DNA of 32,198 nucleotides from Oscillospiraceae bacterium (GTDB lineage Bacteria > Bacillota > Clostridia > Oscillospirales > Oscillospiraceae). The notes under the pieces are model-generated. The model saw only the letters and a list, made by a program, of their open reading frames with translations. It was not told the origin of the DNA and did not search any database. Both the position numbers and the translations under genes were made by a program. The stretch spans positions 1-32,198 of the forward strand of contig JAFXYJ010000142.1 of the NCBI GenBank assembly GCA_017541825.1, written 5' to 3'. Each line of letters opens with the position of its first letter. Position 1 is the first letter of the stretch. Below are positions 7,386-15,240 of the stretch, piece after piece.

Positions 7386-8167
7386 AGTGCCGCGGCGTTC
7401 TTCGCGTGCTCGGCGTACCTGCGCTGTACGCTCTCGATCTCGCCCAGCCCGCGGAGGATACATACCGGCTCGACCCCCGACGCGGCGATGATCGACTTCC
7501 AGGAATCCGGCTCGTCGCCGGCCATGTCATTGATGGCGTGGTCGCCGGCCACGACCATCAGCGGCATCAGATACGCCCGCCGGGGGCTGCGCCGCACGAT
7601 CATCTCCTCCACCGGTGCGAAGCCGGGGTCGAATTCCACGGTGCCGACGCAGATATTGTCTCTCCCCTCCCGGGCGTAGAGAAAGTTGAGCGCGACATAC
7701 ACGTTGTCCAGGAGCTCGGCGCTGCCGTGGCCCATCCATACGAACAGCTCGTCGCCGCCCAGGTCCGGGCAGACCTCATTGACGATATCGGCCGCGGCGA
7801 TGAGATCCTCCGCCGTGGAGAGCAGCGGAGCGCCGATCTTCACCGAGGCAAAACGGTCCGCCGCGGCGCGGATCGCCTCGATCATCAGACGGTTTTCCTC
7901 GCCGTCGAGCAGGTGTGTGGGCTGTACGAGCAGGTCTTCCGCGCCGTCGGCAGCGATGCGGTCCAGGGCCTCGGCCACGGAGTCGATCTGCAGTCCCTCG
8001 GTCTTCAGGAGCTTGCGGCGGATCACGCCGCTGGTCCAGGCGCGGTAAAGTTTCCGATCGGGGAACTCGGCGGCCAGGTGGCGTTCGATCGCGGCAATGG
8101 TCTTTTCCCTCGTCTGCGTGACAGACGTTCCGAAGCTGACGACCAACAGAGCTTTCTTGCTGTCCAT
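7382..8167 (-). CDS. cbiK: Sirohydrochlorin cobaltochelatase, CbiK type
   Basis: Class II chelatase (261 aa) that inserts Co(II) into sirohydrochlorin to give cobalt-sirohydrochlorin, the committed early-cobalt step of anaerobic cobalamin synthesis. The metal ligands of the CbiK family can be placed: His147 in MGHGS, Glu178 in VGTVEFDP, and His210 in VVAGDHAINDM. The N-terminus SFGTS and the QPTHLLDGEE stretch are also characteristic. There is no signal peptide, so it is cytoplasmic, unlike the periplasmic CbiK of some sulfate reducers. The ATG at 8167 is preceded by AGGGGG with 7 nt spacing and lies 29 bp after the ABC permease. The stop overlaps the lipoprotein GTG. Use of CbiK in place of CbiX agrees with an anaerobic Clostridia host. 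Confidence 0.95.
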   Translation of the reverse strand: MDSKKALLVVSFGTSVTQTREKTIAAIERHLAAEFPDRKLYRAWTSGVIRRKLLKTEGLQIDSVAEALDRIAADGAEDLLVQPTHLLDGEENRLMIEAIRAAADRFASVKIGAPLLSTAEDLIAAADIVNEVCPDLGGDELFVWMGHGSAELLDNVYVALNFLYAREGRDNICVGTVEFDPGFAPVEEMIVRRSPRRAYLMPLMVVAGDHAINDMAGDEPDSWKSIIAASGVEPVCILRGLGEIESVQRRYAEHAKNAAAL

Positions 8168-8196
8168 ATCTTTACCCCCTATTATATTGTTGCCGA

Positions 8197-8928
8197 TCAC
8201 AGGTTTTTCTTGCGGTAGATAAATACCATCGAGATCAGTCCGAAGACAGCCAGATATGCCGCGAGCACGGAGAAACCGATCCATCCCGGCGGCTGGCCGT
8301 TGGCGATGGCGCGGATCATGGCGCTGGTCTGGCTCAGCGGCAGGATCCCCACCGCCTGCCGAAAGCCGGCGGGCATCTGTTCGGTGGAGAAGAAGGTGTT
8401 GCACAAAAACGACATCGGCGTGATGATGAACGAGGTATAGCGCGGCGCGTCGGCGTAGCTCTTGGCCAGGAACGAGAGCACCAGCGCGATGGTGGAAAAC
8501 ACCATGCCGTTGAGCAGCATGATGAGCACAGACAGGCCGTTGAAGACAAGGTCCCCGCGCACCGGCCAGGTCAGCAGCAGGATCACGCCTCCGGCGTAAA
8601 GCCCCCGCAGGCTGCCGCCGAGGATCTGGCCGAGGATGAACTGCCACAGCGGCGTAGGCGAGACCATGATCTGGTCCAGGGCCTTTTCGTACAGCCGCTG
8701 TACGCTCATGTTCTGAGCGATGGCGCTGAAGCTCCCGGTCATGGTGGCCATGGCCACGATGCCCGGGATCAGAAAGTGGAGGTAGGGCTCCCCGTGGGAG
8801 GTGGTCTGGATCCCCATGCCGAAGATCACCAGGTACATCAGCGGCGAGATCATGGCCGCCAGCGTGATCTTGTAAAAATCCCGGCGGAACTCCACCCATT
8901 TTTCCCAAATGACCGTCACGATCCCCAT
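8197..8928 (-). CDS. ABC-2 type transporter permease (DrrB/NodJ-like)
   Basis: Integral membrane subunit (243 aa) of an ABC-2 type, usually export, transporter. Six hydrophobic segments can be traced, starting with ISPLMYLVIFGMGI after a short cytoplasmic N-terminus containing the FYKITLAA stretch, and ending in a membrane helix before a basic tail, IYRKKNL. The ATG at 8928 shares one base with the TGA of the ATPase gene (TGATG), indicating translational coupling and a two-gene transporter. A longer open frame reaches to 9261, but it runs inside the ATPase gene and is a shadow. Substrate is unknown. Being inside a B12-repressed tetrapyrrole operon suggests a role in moving an intermediate, metal or corrinoid, which is inference. 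Confidence 0.88.
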   Translation of the reverse strand: MGIVTVIWEKWVEFRRDFYKITLAAMISPLMYLVIFGMGIQTTSHGEPYLHFLIPGIVAMATMTGSFSAIAQNMSVQRLYEKALDQIMVSPTPLWQFILGQILGGSLRGLYAGGVILLLTWPVRGDLVFNGLSVLIMLLNGMVFSTIALVLSFLAKSYADAPRYTSFIITPMSFLCNTFFSTEQMPAGFRQAVGILPLSQTSAMIRAIANGQPPGWIGFSVLAAYLAVFGLISMVFIYRKKNL

Positions 8929-9773
8929 CAGCGGCCCTCCAGCTTCCGTCCGGCGCAGACCACAAACACGTCCTCGAGCGTCGTGGCGCGCAGCGCGGCG
9001 GACTCTCCGGTGCGGGAGAGGTATTCGATGGCCTCGTCCCGCTGCCGGAAGTAATGGCTGACCAGATCGTCCTCGGCGGTCTCGTCCACGGCATAGGGAC
9101 CCAGCTCGCGGATGAGCGTCTCCGGGCTGTCCAGCTTCTGGAGCTGCCCGCGGTTGATCAGCGCCACCCGCCCGCACAGGGCCTGGGCCTCCTCGATATA
9201 GTGGGTCGTGAGCACGATGGTCATGTTCCGTCCGGCGTTGACCCGTCGCAGCAGGTTCCACATCTGCCGCCGGGACAGCGCGTCCATGCCGGCGGTGGGC
9301 TCGTCCAGCAGCAGGATCTCCGGCTCGATCATCAGCGCCCGGCAGATCATCAGCTTGCGCTTCATGCCGCCGGAGAGGTGGCGCACCGTGCGCCGCCGGT
9401 AATCGCTCAGCCCCGCGAACTCCAGCAGCTCGTCGGTCTTCTCGCGGATGCTCTTCTTCGGCATCCGGTAGAGCCGGCCCTGGTACTCCATGACCTCCTC
9501 CATGTTCATGTCCTGACGCATGGAGTACTCCTGGGTGATGACGCTGAGCTTGCGCTTCTGCTCGGTGGCATGGCGGTCGAGCTTCACCCCGTCGATGAGG
9601 ATCTCGCCCTTCGTGGGCAGGAGCACCGTGGACATCATGCTGATGGTCGTGGTCTTGCCCGCGCCGTTGGGGCCCAGCAGGCCGAAGAATTCGCCCGTCC
9701 CGATGGTCAGGCTGAGCTGATCCACCGCGGTGAAATCACCGAACTTTTTCGTGAGGCCCTTAAGCTCGATCAC
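8928..9773 (-). CDS. ABC transporter ATP-binding protein (DrrA/NodI-like)
   Basis: ATPase subunit (281 aa) paired with the ABC-2 permease. The motifs are complete: Walker A GPNGAGKTT (34-42), Q-loop TQEYS near 80-84, signature LSGGMK (133-138), Walker B ILLLDEP (153-159), D-loop and switch His191 in LTTHY. The roughly 65 residues after the nucleotide-binding core end in TTLEDVFV, typical of drug- and daunorubicin-type exporters. It starts 6 bp after the cbiL stop, so it belongs to the same message. Pairing with the adjacent permease is shown by the TGATG junction. The transported compound cannot be inferred from the ATPase. Confidence 0.92.
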   Translation of the reverse strand: MIELKGLTKKFGDFTAVDQLSLTIGTGEFFGLLGPNGAGKTTTISMMSTVLLPTKGEILIDGVKLDRHATEQKRKLSVITQEYSMRQDMNMEEVMEYQGRLYRMPKKSIREKTDELLEFAGLSDYRRRTVRHLSGGMKRKLMICRALMIEPEILLLDEPTAGMDALSRRQMWNLLRRVNAGRNMTIVLTTHYIEEAQALCGRVALINRGQLQKLDSPETLIRELGPYAVDETAEDDLVSHYFRQRDEAIEYLSRTGESAALRATTLEDVFVVCAGRKLEGR

Positions 9774-9779
9774 GTCCGA

Positions 9780-10460
9780 TCATTCCTTGGCGATGATCAG
9801 CGAGAAGTATCCCGCGTCGTCGGGGATCTCGTCGATGCTGTAGTAGAGCTTCTCGTTGTCCATCGTGCAGTTCTCGGCCATGACGGCCCTCCGGCCGCTG
9901 CGGCGCAGCATGTCCTTCACCTTTGCCATCTGGCTGGCGGACTTCATGAGCACATAGTTGCCGCCGAAGGCCAGGTCGTCCTCGAGCTTGTGCACCGCGG
10001 GCAGGATGTGCAGCGGCTCGTCCCACTCGGTGAGCGGGGTGTTGAGCCGCGCAGCCGCCGCGCAGAAGGAGGGGATGCCCGCCACGAGCTCCACGGTGTA
10101 GCCGTCGGCCTCCAAGTAGTGCTGGATATAGCTGAAGGTGCAGTAGATCGTCGAATCGCCGAGGGTGATGTAGACCACGTTGCGGCCCTGGTCGAGATAG
10201 CTCTCCAGGAGCCTGGCCGCCTTTTTGTGTTCGGCGTCGATGAGCTCCCGGTCCTTGATCATGGGCATGTAAACGGGCACGAGCTCCTTGTCCGCGATCT
10301 CGGGCACCACCGCCGCGGCGATCTTGTAGGCGACCGCATCCTTTGCGACTTTGCCCGGGACGGCGATGACGTCGTTCTCCCGGATGAGCCGGGCGGCCTT
10401 GAGGGTCATGTATTCGGGATCGCCGGGGCCGACCCCGACGCCGTACGCGATACCTTTCAT
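9780..10460 (-). CDS. cbiL: Cobalt-factor II / precorrin-2 C20-methyltransferase (CbiL/CobI)
   Basis: S-adenosylmethionine-dependent methyltransferase (226 aa) that methylates C-20 of cobalt-sirohydrochlorin (cobalt-factor II) to cobalt-factor III. It shows the tetrapyrrole-methylase fold signatures: GVGVGPGDPEYMTLKA (7-22), a YITLGDSTIYCTFSYI stretch near 97-112 (family GDP-like loop and the C20-specific aromatic region), and a VAGIPSFCAAAARLN stretch near 125-140. CbiK and precorrin-2 dehydrogenase in the same operon point to the cobalt-containing (anaerobic) substrate. ATG 10460 has AAGGAG 8 nt upstream. A 64-bp gap separates it from cobA-hemD. It is the only ring-contraction-pathway methyltransferase in the window; the rest of the cbi genes must lie elsewhere. 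Confidence 0.93.
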   Translation of the reverse strand: MKGIAYGVGVGPGDPEYMTLKAARLIRENDVIAVPGKVAKDAVAYKIAAAVVPEIADKELVPVYMPMIKDRELIDAEHKKAARLLESYLDQGRNVVYITLGDSTIYCTFSYIQHYLEADGYTVELVAGIPSFCAAAARLNTPLTEWDEPLHILPAVHKLEDDLAFGGNYVLMKSASQMAKVKDMLRRSGRRAVMAENCTMDNEKLYYSIDEIPDDAGYFSLIIAKE

Positions 10461-10524
10461 GTTCTCTTCTCCTTGTATTGTTTTGTCGGGTGTCCGCGCA
10501 AAGCGCAGGACAGCCAGGCGGATC

Positions 10525-12060
10525 TCATTCTAGAGCGGCGCGGCGCTCCGCCGCGGCCTGCTCGAGCTTTTCCGTCAGGGAATCGAGCGTGGCTTTTTCC
10601 GCCGTCCAGGTCTGCATGCCCAGTTTTTCGGCCTCGGCGCAGGTCTGGCGGCCGATGCACACGGCCCGGACCTTCGTGAAGTCCGCGCCGTCGGCGCTCT
10701 GCGCAAAGCCGCGGACCGTCGAGGCGCTGGTGAACACCGCGAAGTCCGCCTCGCCGGAATCGATGAGCTCCTTCGTGTCCAGCACCCGGGAGGACTCATA
10801 GACCGTGTCGTAGAGCGCGATCTCATCGATGGTGAGACCGGGTCCCTGCCTCAGCTTCTCGATCAGCGCCGGGTTGCCGATGGCCGCCCGGGGGATCAGC
10901 AGCCGCGCGCCTGCCGCGCATTCCTTTGCCAGCTCCGTGCCCAGGGTCTCGGCGTCGTACACTGAGGGGACGAAGTCGCAGCGCAGGCCGTAGCCGGCCA
11001 GGGCCTTCCGGGTCCCCTCGCCGATGGCGGCGAGCTTCACGCCGGTCAGGCAGCGGATATCCCGCGCGGCCAGCAGCCGGTCCATGAAATGCCGCACGCC
11101 GCTGGGGCTGGTGAGCACGAGCCAGTGATAATGTCCGTCGGCGAGCCGGTCCAGCGCGGCGTCCAGCGCGGCGTCCAGCGCGGCGGTGTCGGCGCAGGGC
11201 TCCGTGCGAATGGCAGGCAGCTCCAGCACCTCGGCGCCCTTCTGCCGCAGCATGGCCGCCAGCCGGGAATTGAGCTCCCGCGGACGGGTCAGCAGCACCT
11301 TCACGCCAGCGAGCGGGCGTTTTTCATACCAGGCGAACTGATCCGCCAGGGCGCAGACCTTTCCCACCACGATGATGGCCGGGGTCTGCACGGTCGTCGC
11401 GGCGCACACGGCCTCCAGCGTACCGACCGTGGCGAGGATACGGTCCTGGGCCGCGGTGGTGCCCCGTTCGAGGACGGCGGCGGGCATGTCCGGGTCCATC
11501 CCGGCGGCGAGCAGGCCGCCGCAGATGTCCGGCAGCGCGGCGATGCCCATCAGGAACACCAGCGTGCCCTCGGTGCGGACCAGAGCGTCGAAGTCGATGT
11601 CATAGGTGTGGTCCTGCCGCTTGTGGCCGGTGATGATGTGCACGCTCGAGCAGAAATCCCGGTGTGTCACGGGGATGCCGTTGTAGGCGGGTACCGCGAC
11701 GGCGCTGGTGACGCCCGGCACGATCTCGAAGGGGACGCCGTGCTCCACGAGCAGCTCCAGCTCCTCGCCGCCGCGTCCGAACAGGAACGGGTCGCCGCCC
11801 TTGAGCCGGACGACGTTGTTGCCCGCGAGCGCCTCATTGAGCAGGACCTCATTGGTCTGCTCCTGCCGGAGGTAGTGGTTGCCCGCGCGCTTGCCGGCGA
11901 AGATCAGCCGGGCCTTTTCGGGGATCAGCCCCAGCACGCCCTGGCCCACCAGCGCGTCATAGACGACCACGTCGGCGTTTTCGAGCACCTCCCGGCCCCG
12001 GAGCGTGAACAGGCCCACGTCCCCCGGTCCGGCGCCGACGAGCCAAACCTTTCCGATCAT
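10525..12060 (-). CDS. cobA-hemD: Bifunctional uroporphyrinogen-III C-methyltransferase / uroporphyrinogen-III synthase
   Basis: Fusion protein (511 aa) with two consecutive activities. Residues 1 to about 245 are the SAM-dependent methyltransferase (SUMT) that makes precorrin-2: GAGPGD (9-14), GGDPFLFGRGGEE (87-99), and VPAYNGIPVTHRDF with HIITGHK. From about residue 250 (PLAGVKVLLTRPREL) to the end is the HemD domain, which closes and flips ring D of hydroxymethylbilane. Such fusions are common in Clostridia. The ATG at 12060 overlaps the hemC TGA (ATGA); an upstream in-frame Met at 12123 falls inside hemC and lacks support. A short 12-bp repeat near 11153-11188 encodes successive AALD units in the HemD part. 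Together with HemC it commits the pathway to the siroheme/cobalamin branch. Confidence 0.95.
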   Translation of the reverse strand: MIGKVWLVGAGPGDVGLFTLRGREVLENADVVVYDALVGQGVLGLIPEKARLIFAGKRAGNHYLRQEQTNEVLLNEALAGNNVVRLKGGDPFLFGRGGEELELLVEHGVPFEIVPGVTSAVAVPAYNGIPVTHRDFCSSVHIITGHKRQDHTYDIDFDALVRTEGTLVFLMGIAALPDICGGLLAAGMDPDMPAAVLERGTTAAQDRILATVGTLEAVCAATTVQTPAIIVVGKVCALADQFAWYEKRPLAGVKVLLTRPRELNSRLAAMLRQKGAEVLELPAIRTEPCADTAALDAALDAALDRLADGHYHWLVLTSPSGVRHFMDRLLAARDIRCLTGVKLAAIGEGTRKALAGYGLRCDFVPSVYDAETLGTELAKECAAGARLLIPRAAIGNPALIEKLRQGPGLTIDEIALYDTVYESSRVLDTKELIDSGEADFAVFTSASTVRGFAQSADGADFTKVRAVCIGRQTCAEAEKLGMQTWTAEKATLDSLTEKLEQAAAERRAALE

Positions 12061-12947
12061 ATCGCCGCCTCCTCTTCCCGGAGCCGCCGCGCCAGCGCGG
12101 CGCCCAGCTCCTCGGCGTTCCACACCGCGGCGCTGTCCGTACCCGTACGGAAGCCGCCGGTGGTCTCGTTGTAGTATAGTCCCCGCAGGGTGATCCAGCC
12201 GTTATCCACGACGGCGTGGGCGCACACCGGCGAGGTGCACCCGCCGTTGAGCTCCCGGACGAAGGCCCGCTCGCACAGCGCGGCGACGCCGGCCTGCTCA
12301 TCGGCGAAGCAGGACAGATAGGTGTAGTCCTCCCCGATCCGGCCCTGGACGCCGAGGATTCCCTGCCCGGCGGCGGGGATCATCTCATCCACGGTGAAAT
12401 ACCGGCTGATGCGGTGCTCGAGGCCCAGGCGCTTCAGGCCGGCGGCGGCCAGCACCAGCGCGCCGTACTGCCCTTCGTCGAGCTTGCGCAGCCGCGTCTG
12501 CAGATTGCCGCGGACGGGTTGGATCTCATGGTCGGGAAAGATCGCTTTGAGCTGCAGTCCCCGGCGCAGGCTGGCCGAGCCGATGACGGCATCGGGAGCG
12601 AGCTCCTCCTCCCCCACGGGCAGAACCAGCACGTCCCGGGGGTCCTCCCGTTTGGAGAAGCACAGCAGCGGCAGGTCCTCGGCGGTCTCCATGGGCATGT
12701 CCTTGAGACTGTGAACGGTCAGATCGGCCCGGCCCTCCCGGAGAGCCAGGTCCAGCTCCTTGACGAACAGGCCCTTGCCGCCCACCTGATCGAGCGTGCG
12801 GTCAAGGATTTTGTCGCCGGTGGTCTTCATGGTCAGCAGCTCGATCTCCAGCTCCGGGTGGGCGGCCCGGAGGCAGTCGATGACCGCCCGGGCCTGCACC
12901 ACGGCAAGCAGGCTCTCCCGGCTGCCGACAGTGATCTTTTTCTTCAT
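12057..12947 (-). CDS. hemC: Porphobilinogen deaminase (hydroxymethylbilane synthase)
   Basis: Cytoplasmic enzyme (296 aa) that joins four porphobilinogens into hydroxymethylbilane. Sequence marks: VGSRESLLAVVQA at the N-terminus, HSLKDMP with the catalytic Asp83, the substrate-binding SASLRRG and RGNLQTRL stretches, and LNGGCTSPV with Cys237 as the attachment site of the dipyrromethane cofactor. Length is typical. The ATG at 12947 overlaps the hemL stop by four bases and the stop overlaps cobA-hemD by four bases, so translation of the three genes is coupled. Confidence 0.97.
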   Translation of the reverse strand: MKKKITVGSRESLLAVVQARAVIDCLRAAHPELEIELLTMKTTGDKILDRTLDQVGGKGLFVKELDLALREGRADLTVHSLKDMPMETAEDLPLLCFSKREDPRDVLVLPVGEEELAPDAVIGSASLRRGLQLKAIFPDHEIQPVRGNLQTRLRKLDEGQYGALVLAAAGLKRLGLEHRISRYFTVDEMIPAAGQGILGVQGRIGEDYTYLSCFADEQAGVAALCERAFVRELNGGCTSPVCAHAVVDNGWITLRGLYYNETTGGFRTGTDSAAVWNAEELGAALARRLREEEAAI

Positions 12948-14218
12948 GGGGTAAACTCCCTCAGCGCGGAGAGCACGGCGTCCAGGTCCTCGTCCGTGTG
13001 GGCCGAGGACAGGAACATCGCCTCGAACTGGGAGGGCGCGAGATACACGCCCCGGGAGAGCATGTGGCCGAAATACTCGGCGTATCGCGCCGTGTCGCTC
13101 GTCTGGGCGGAGGCATAGTCGCGCACCTCGTCGCCGGTGAAGAACACACAGCCCAGAGAGCCCACGTGATTGAGGCGGTGGGGGATCTCCGCGGCGGTGA
13201 GGATCTCGTCCATGGCGCCGAAGAACCGGTCGCCGGCGGCGTTGAGCGTCTCATAGAAGTCCGGGGTGTATTGCAGCGCGGAGAGCTGCGCCAGCCCCGC
13301 GGCCATGGCCACCGGGTTGCCGCTGAGCGTGCCCGCCTGGTACACCGGGCCGAGAGGCGAGATCTTCTTCATGATCTCCCGCTGCCCGCCGTAGGCGCCC
13401 ACAGGCATGCCCCCGCCGATGATCTTGCCGAAGGTGGTCAGATCCGGCGTGACGCCGTAGTACCCCTGGGCGCCGGCCAGTCCCAGCCGGAAGCCGGTGA
13501 TGACCTCGTCGAAGATGAGCAGCGCGCCGTTGGCGTCACACTCCGCCCGCAGCGCCTGCAGGAAGCCCGGCGCCGGGGGCACGACGCCCATGTTGGCGCC
13601 CACGGGCTCGACGATGACCGCCGCGATCTGGCCGTAGTAGGCGGTGAACAGCTCCTGGACACTGACGATATCGTTGTAATCCGCGATCAGCGTGTCCTCG
13701 GTGCAGCCCTTCGGCACGCCGGCGGAGCTGGGAGTGTTCTGGGTCATGAGCCCCGAGCCGGCCTGGACGAGCATGGCGTCGGTGTGGCCGTGATAGCAGC
13801 CGGAGAATTTGATGATCTTGTCCCGGCCGGTGAAGCCTCTGGCGGCGCGGATGGCGCTCATCACGGCCTCGGTGCCGGAGTTGACCATGCGCACCATTTC
13901 CACCGAGGGCACAAGGGCGCAGATCAGCTCGGCCATCTCCACCTCCCGCTCGGTGGCCGCGCCGAAGCTCAGGCCGTCCCGGGCGGCCTTTTCCACCGCC
14001 TCGAGCACCGCCGGATGGGCGTGGCCGAGGATCATCGGGCCCCAGGAGCCGACAAAGTCTATGTACTCCCGGCCGTCGGCGTCCCAGAGCCGGTCTCCGG
14101 CGGCGCGGGTGATGAACCGGGGCGTCATGCCCACGGAGCCGAAAGCCCTCACGGGGCTGTTCACGCCGCCGGGGAGGACCTTTCTGGCCCGGTCAAACAG
14201 TTCTTCGGAACCCATCAT
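12944..14218 (-). CDS. hemL: Glutamate-1-semialdehyde 2,1-aminomutase
   Basis: PLP-dependent enzyme (424 aa) that converts glutamate-1-semialdehyde to 5-aminolevulinate, second step of the C5 pathway. The N-terminal LPGGVNSPVRAF is a hallmark that separates it from other class-III aminotransferases. VNSGTEAVMSAIR binds phosphate, FDEVITGFR holds the Asp that contacts the PLP pyridine nitrogen, and Lys265 in TFGKIIGGGMPVGA forms the Schiff base. GTLSGNPVAMAAG follows. Two ATGs are adjacent (14218 and 14215); the first overlaps the hemB stop. The order hemA-hemB-hemL-hemC places this aminomutase between porphobilinogen synthase and deaminase. Confidence 0.97.
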   Translation of the reverse strand: MMGSEELFDRARKVLPGGVNSPVRAFGSVGMTPRFITRAAGDRLWDADGREYIDFVGSWGPMILGHAHPAVLEAVEKAARDGLSFGAATEREVEMAELICALVPSVEMVRMVNSGTEAVMSAIRAARGFTGRDKIIKFSGCYHGHTDAMLVQAGSGLMTQNTPSSAGVPKGCTEDTLIADYNDIVSVQELFTAYYGQIAAVIVEPVGANMGVVPPAPGFLQALRAECDANGALLIFDEVITGFRLGLAGAQGYYGVTPDLTTFGKIIGGGMPVGAYGGQREIMKKISPLGPVYQAGTLSGNPVAMAAGLAQLSALQYTPDFYETLNAAGDRFFGAMDEILTAAEIPHRLNHVGSLGCVFFTGDEVRDYASAQTSDTARYAEYFGHMLSRGVYLAPSQFEAMFLSSAHTDEDLDAVLSALREFTP

Positions 14219-15198
14219 CCGAGCTTCCCCTCCCGCATGTATTTCGCCAGCTCCTTGGCGTAGTAGGTGATATAGATGTCCGTGCCGGCCCGGAAGGCGG
14301 CCACGGCCATTTCACAGACGATCTTCTCCTCGTCGATCCAGCCGTTGGCTGCGGCGGCCTTGACCATGGCGTACTCGCCGCTGACACTGTAGGCGGCCAC
14401 GGGCAGATCCACGGCGTCCCGGACCTCCCGGACCAGATCGAGATAGCTCATGGCGGGCTTGACCATGATGATATCGGCGCCCTCCTCCACGTCCAGGAAC
14501 GCCTCCTTGAGCGCCTCCCGGCGGTTGTGGAAGTCCATCTGATAGCTCTTGCGGTCACCGAAGGACGGCGCGGAGCCGGCGGCCTCCCGGAAGGGGCCGT
14601 AGAAGGAGGAGGCGAACTTGACCGCGTAGGACATGATCGGCGTGCCGGTATGCCCGTGGGCGTCCAGGCACTCGCGGATCGCGCGGATGCGCCCGTCCAT
14701 CATGTCCGAGGGCGCCACCATGTCGGCGCCGGCCTCCACATGGGACAGGGCGGTCTTCGCCAGCAGCTCCAGCGTGGCGTCGTTGTCCACGTCGTGGCCG
14801 CAGAGCACGCCGCAGTGGCCGTGGGAGGTGTACTCGCACATGCACACGTCGGTGATCAGATACAGCTCCGGATCCAGCTCTCTGGCTTTGCGCAGCGCCC
14901 GCTGGACGATGCCGTCGGCGGCATACGCCTGGGAGCCGACCTCATCCTTGTGCTCGGGGATGCCGAAGAGCATCACGCTCTTCACGCCGGCGGCGTTGAG
15001 CCGCTCGAGCTCCTCGCCCATGCGGTCCACGGTGTAGCGGTTCTGTCCGGGCAGCGCGCTGATCTCCTCGACCTTGTTCACGCCGTCCATGACGAACATC
15101 GGGTAAATCAGGGAGGCGGGGTCCACCCTCGTCTCGCGTACCATTTTGCGCAGGGTCTCGCTGCCGCGCAGGCGGCGCGGGCGTACTGTCATATCCAT
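14215..15198 (-). CDS. hemB: Porphobilinogen synthase (delta-aminolevulinic acid dehydratase)
   Basis: Condenses two 5-aminolevulinates into porphobilinogen (327 aa). The active-site lysines are Lys194 (YAVKFASSFYGPFR) and Lys247 (IMVKPAMSYLD). The Cys residues 119, 121 and 129 in DVCMCEYTSHGHCG are the catalytic zinc ligands, so a zinc-dependent enzyme is predicted rather than the Mg-only type. ATG 15198 follows GGAG by 7 nt. A 42-bp gap separates it from hemA and the stop overlaps hemL. Only the cobalamin riboswitch at the operon head is seen as control. Confidence 0.97.
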   Translation of the reverse strand: MDMTVRPRRLRGSETLRKMVRETRVDPASLIYPMFVMDGVNKVEEISALPGQNRYTVDRMGEELERLNAAGVKSVMLFGIPEHKDEVGSQAYAADGIVQRALRKARELDPELYLITDVCMCEYTSHGHCGVLCGHDVDNDATLELLAKTALSHVEAGADMVAPSDMMDGRIRAIRECLDAHGHTGTPIMSYAVKFASSFYGPFREAAGSAPSFGDRKSYQMDFHNRREALKEAFLDVEEGADIIMVKPAMSYLDLVREVRDAVDLPVAAYSVSGEYAMVKAAAANGWIDEEKIVCEMAVAAFRAGTDIYITYYAKELAKYMREGKLG

Positions 15199-15240
15199 GG
15201 AAATCTCCTCGCTTTATAATAGATTGAAATCAAGTCGTCA

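Noticed and set aside
8929-9261. N-terminal extension of the ABC-2 permease frame
   Set aside because: It lies wholly within the ATPase gene in another frame; the TGATG junction marks the real start.
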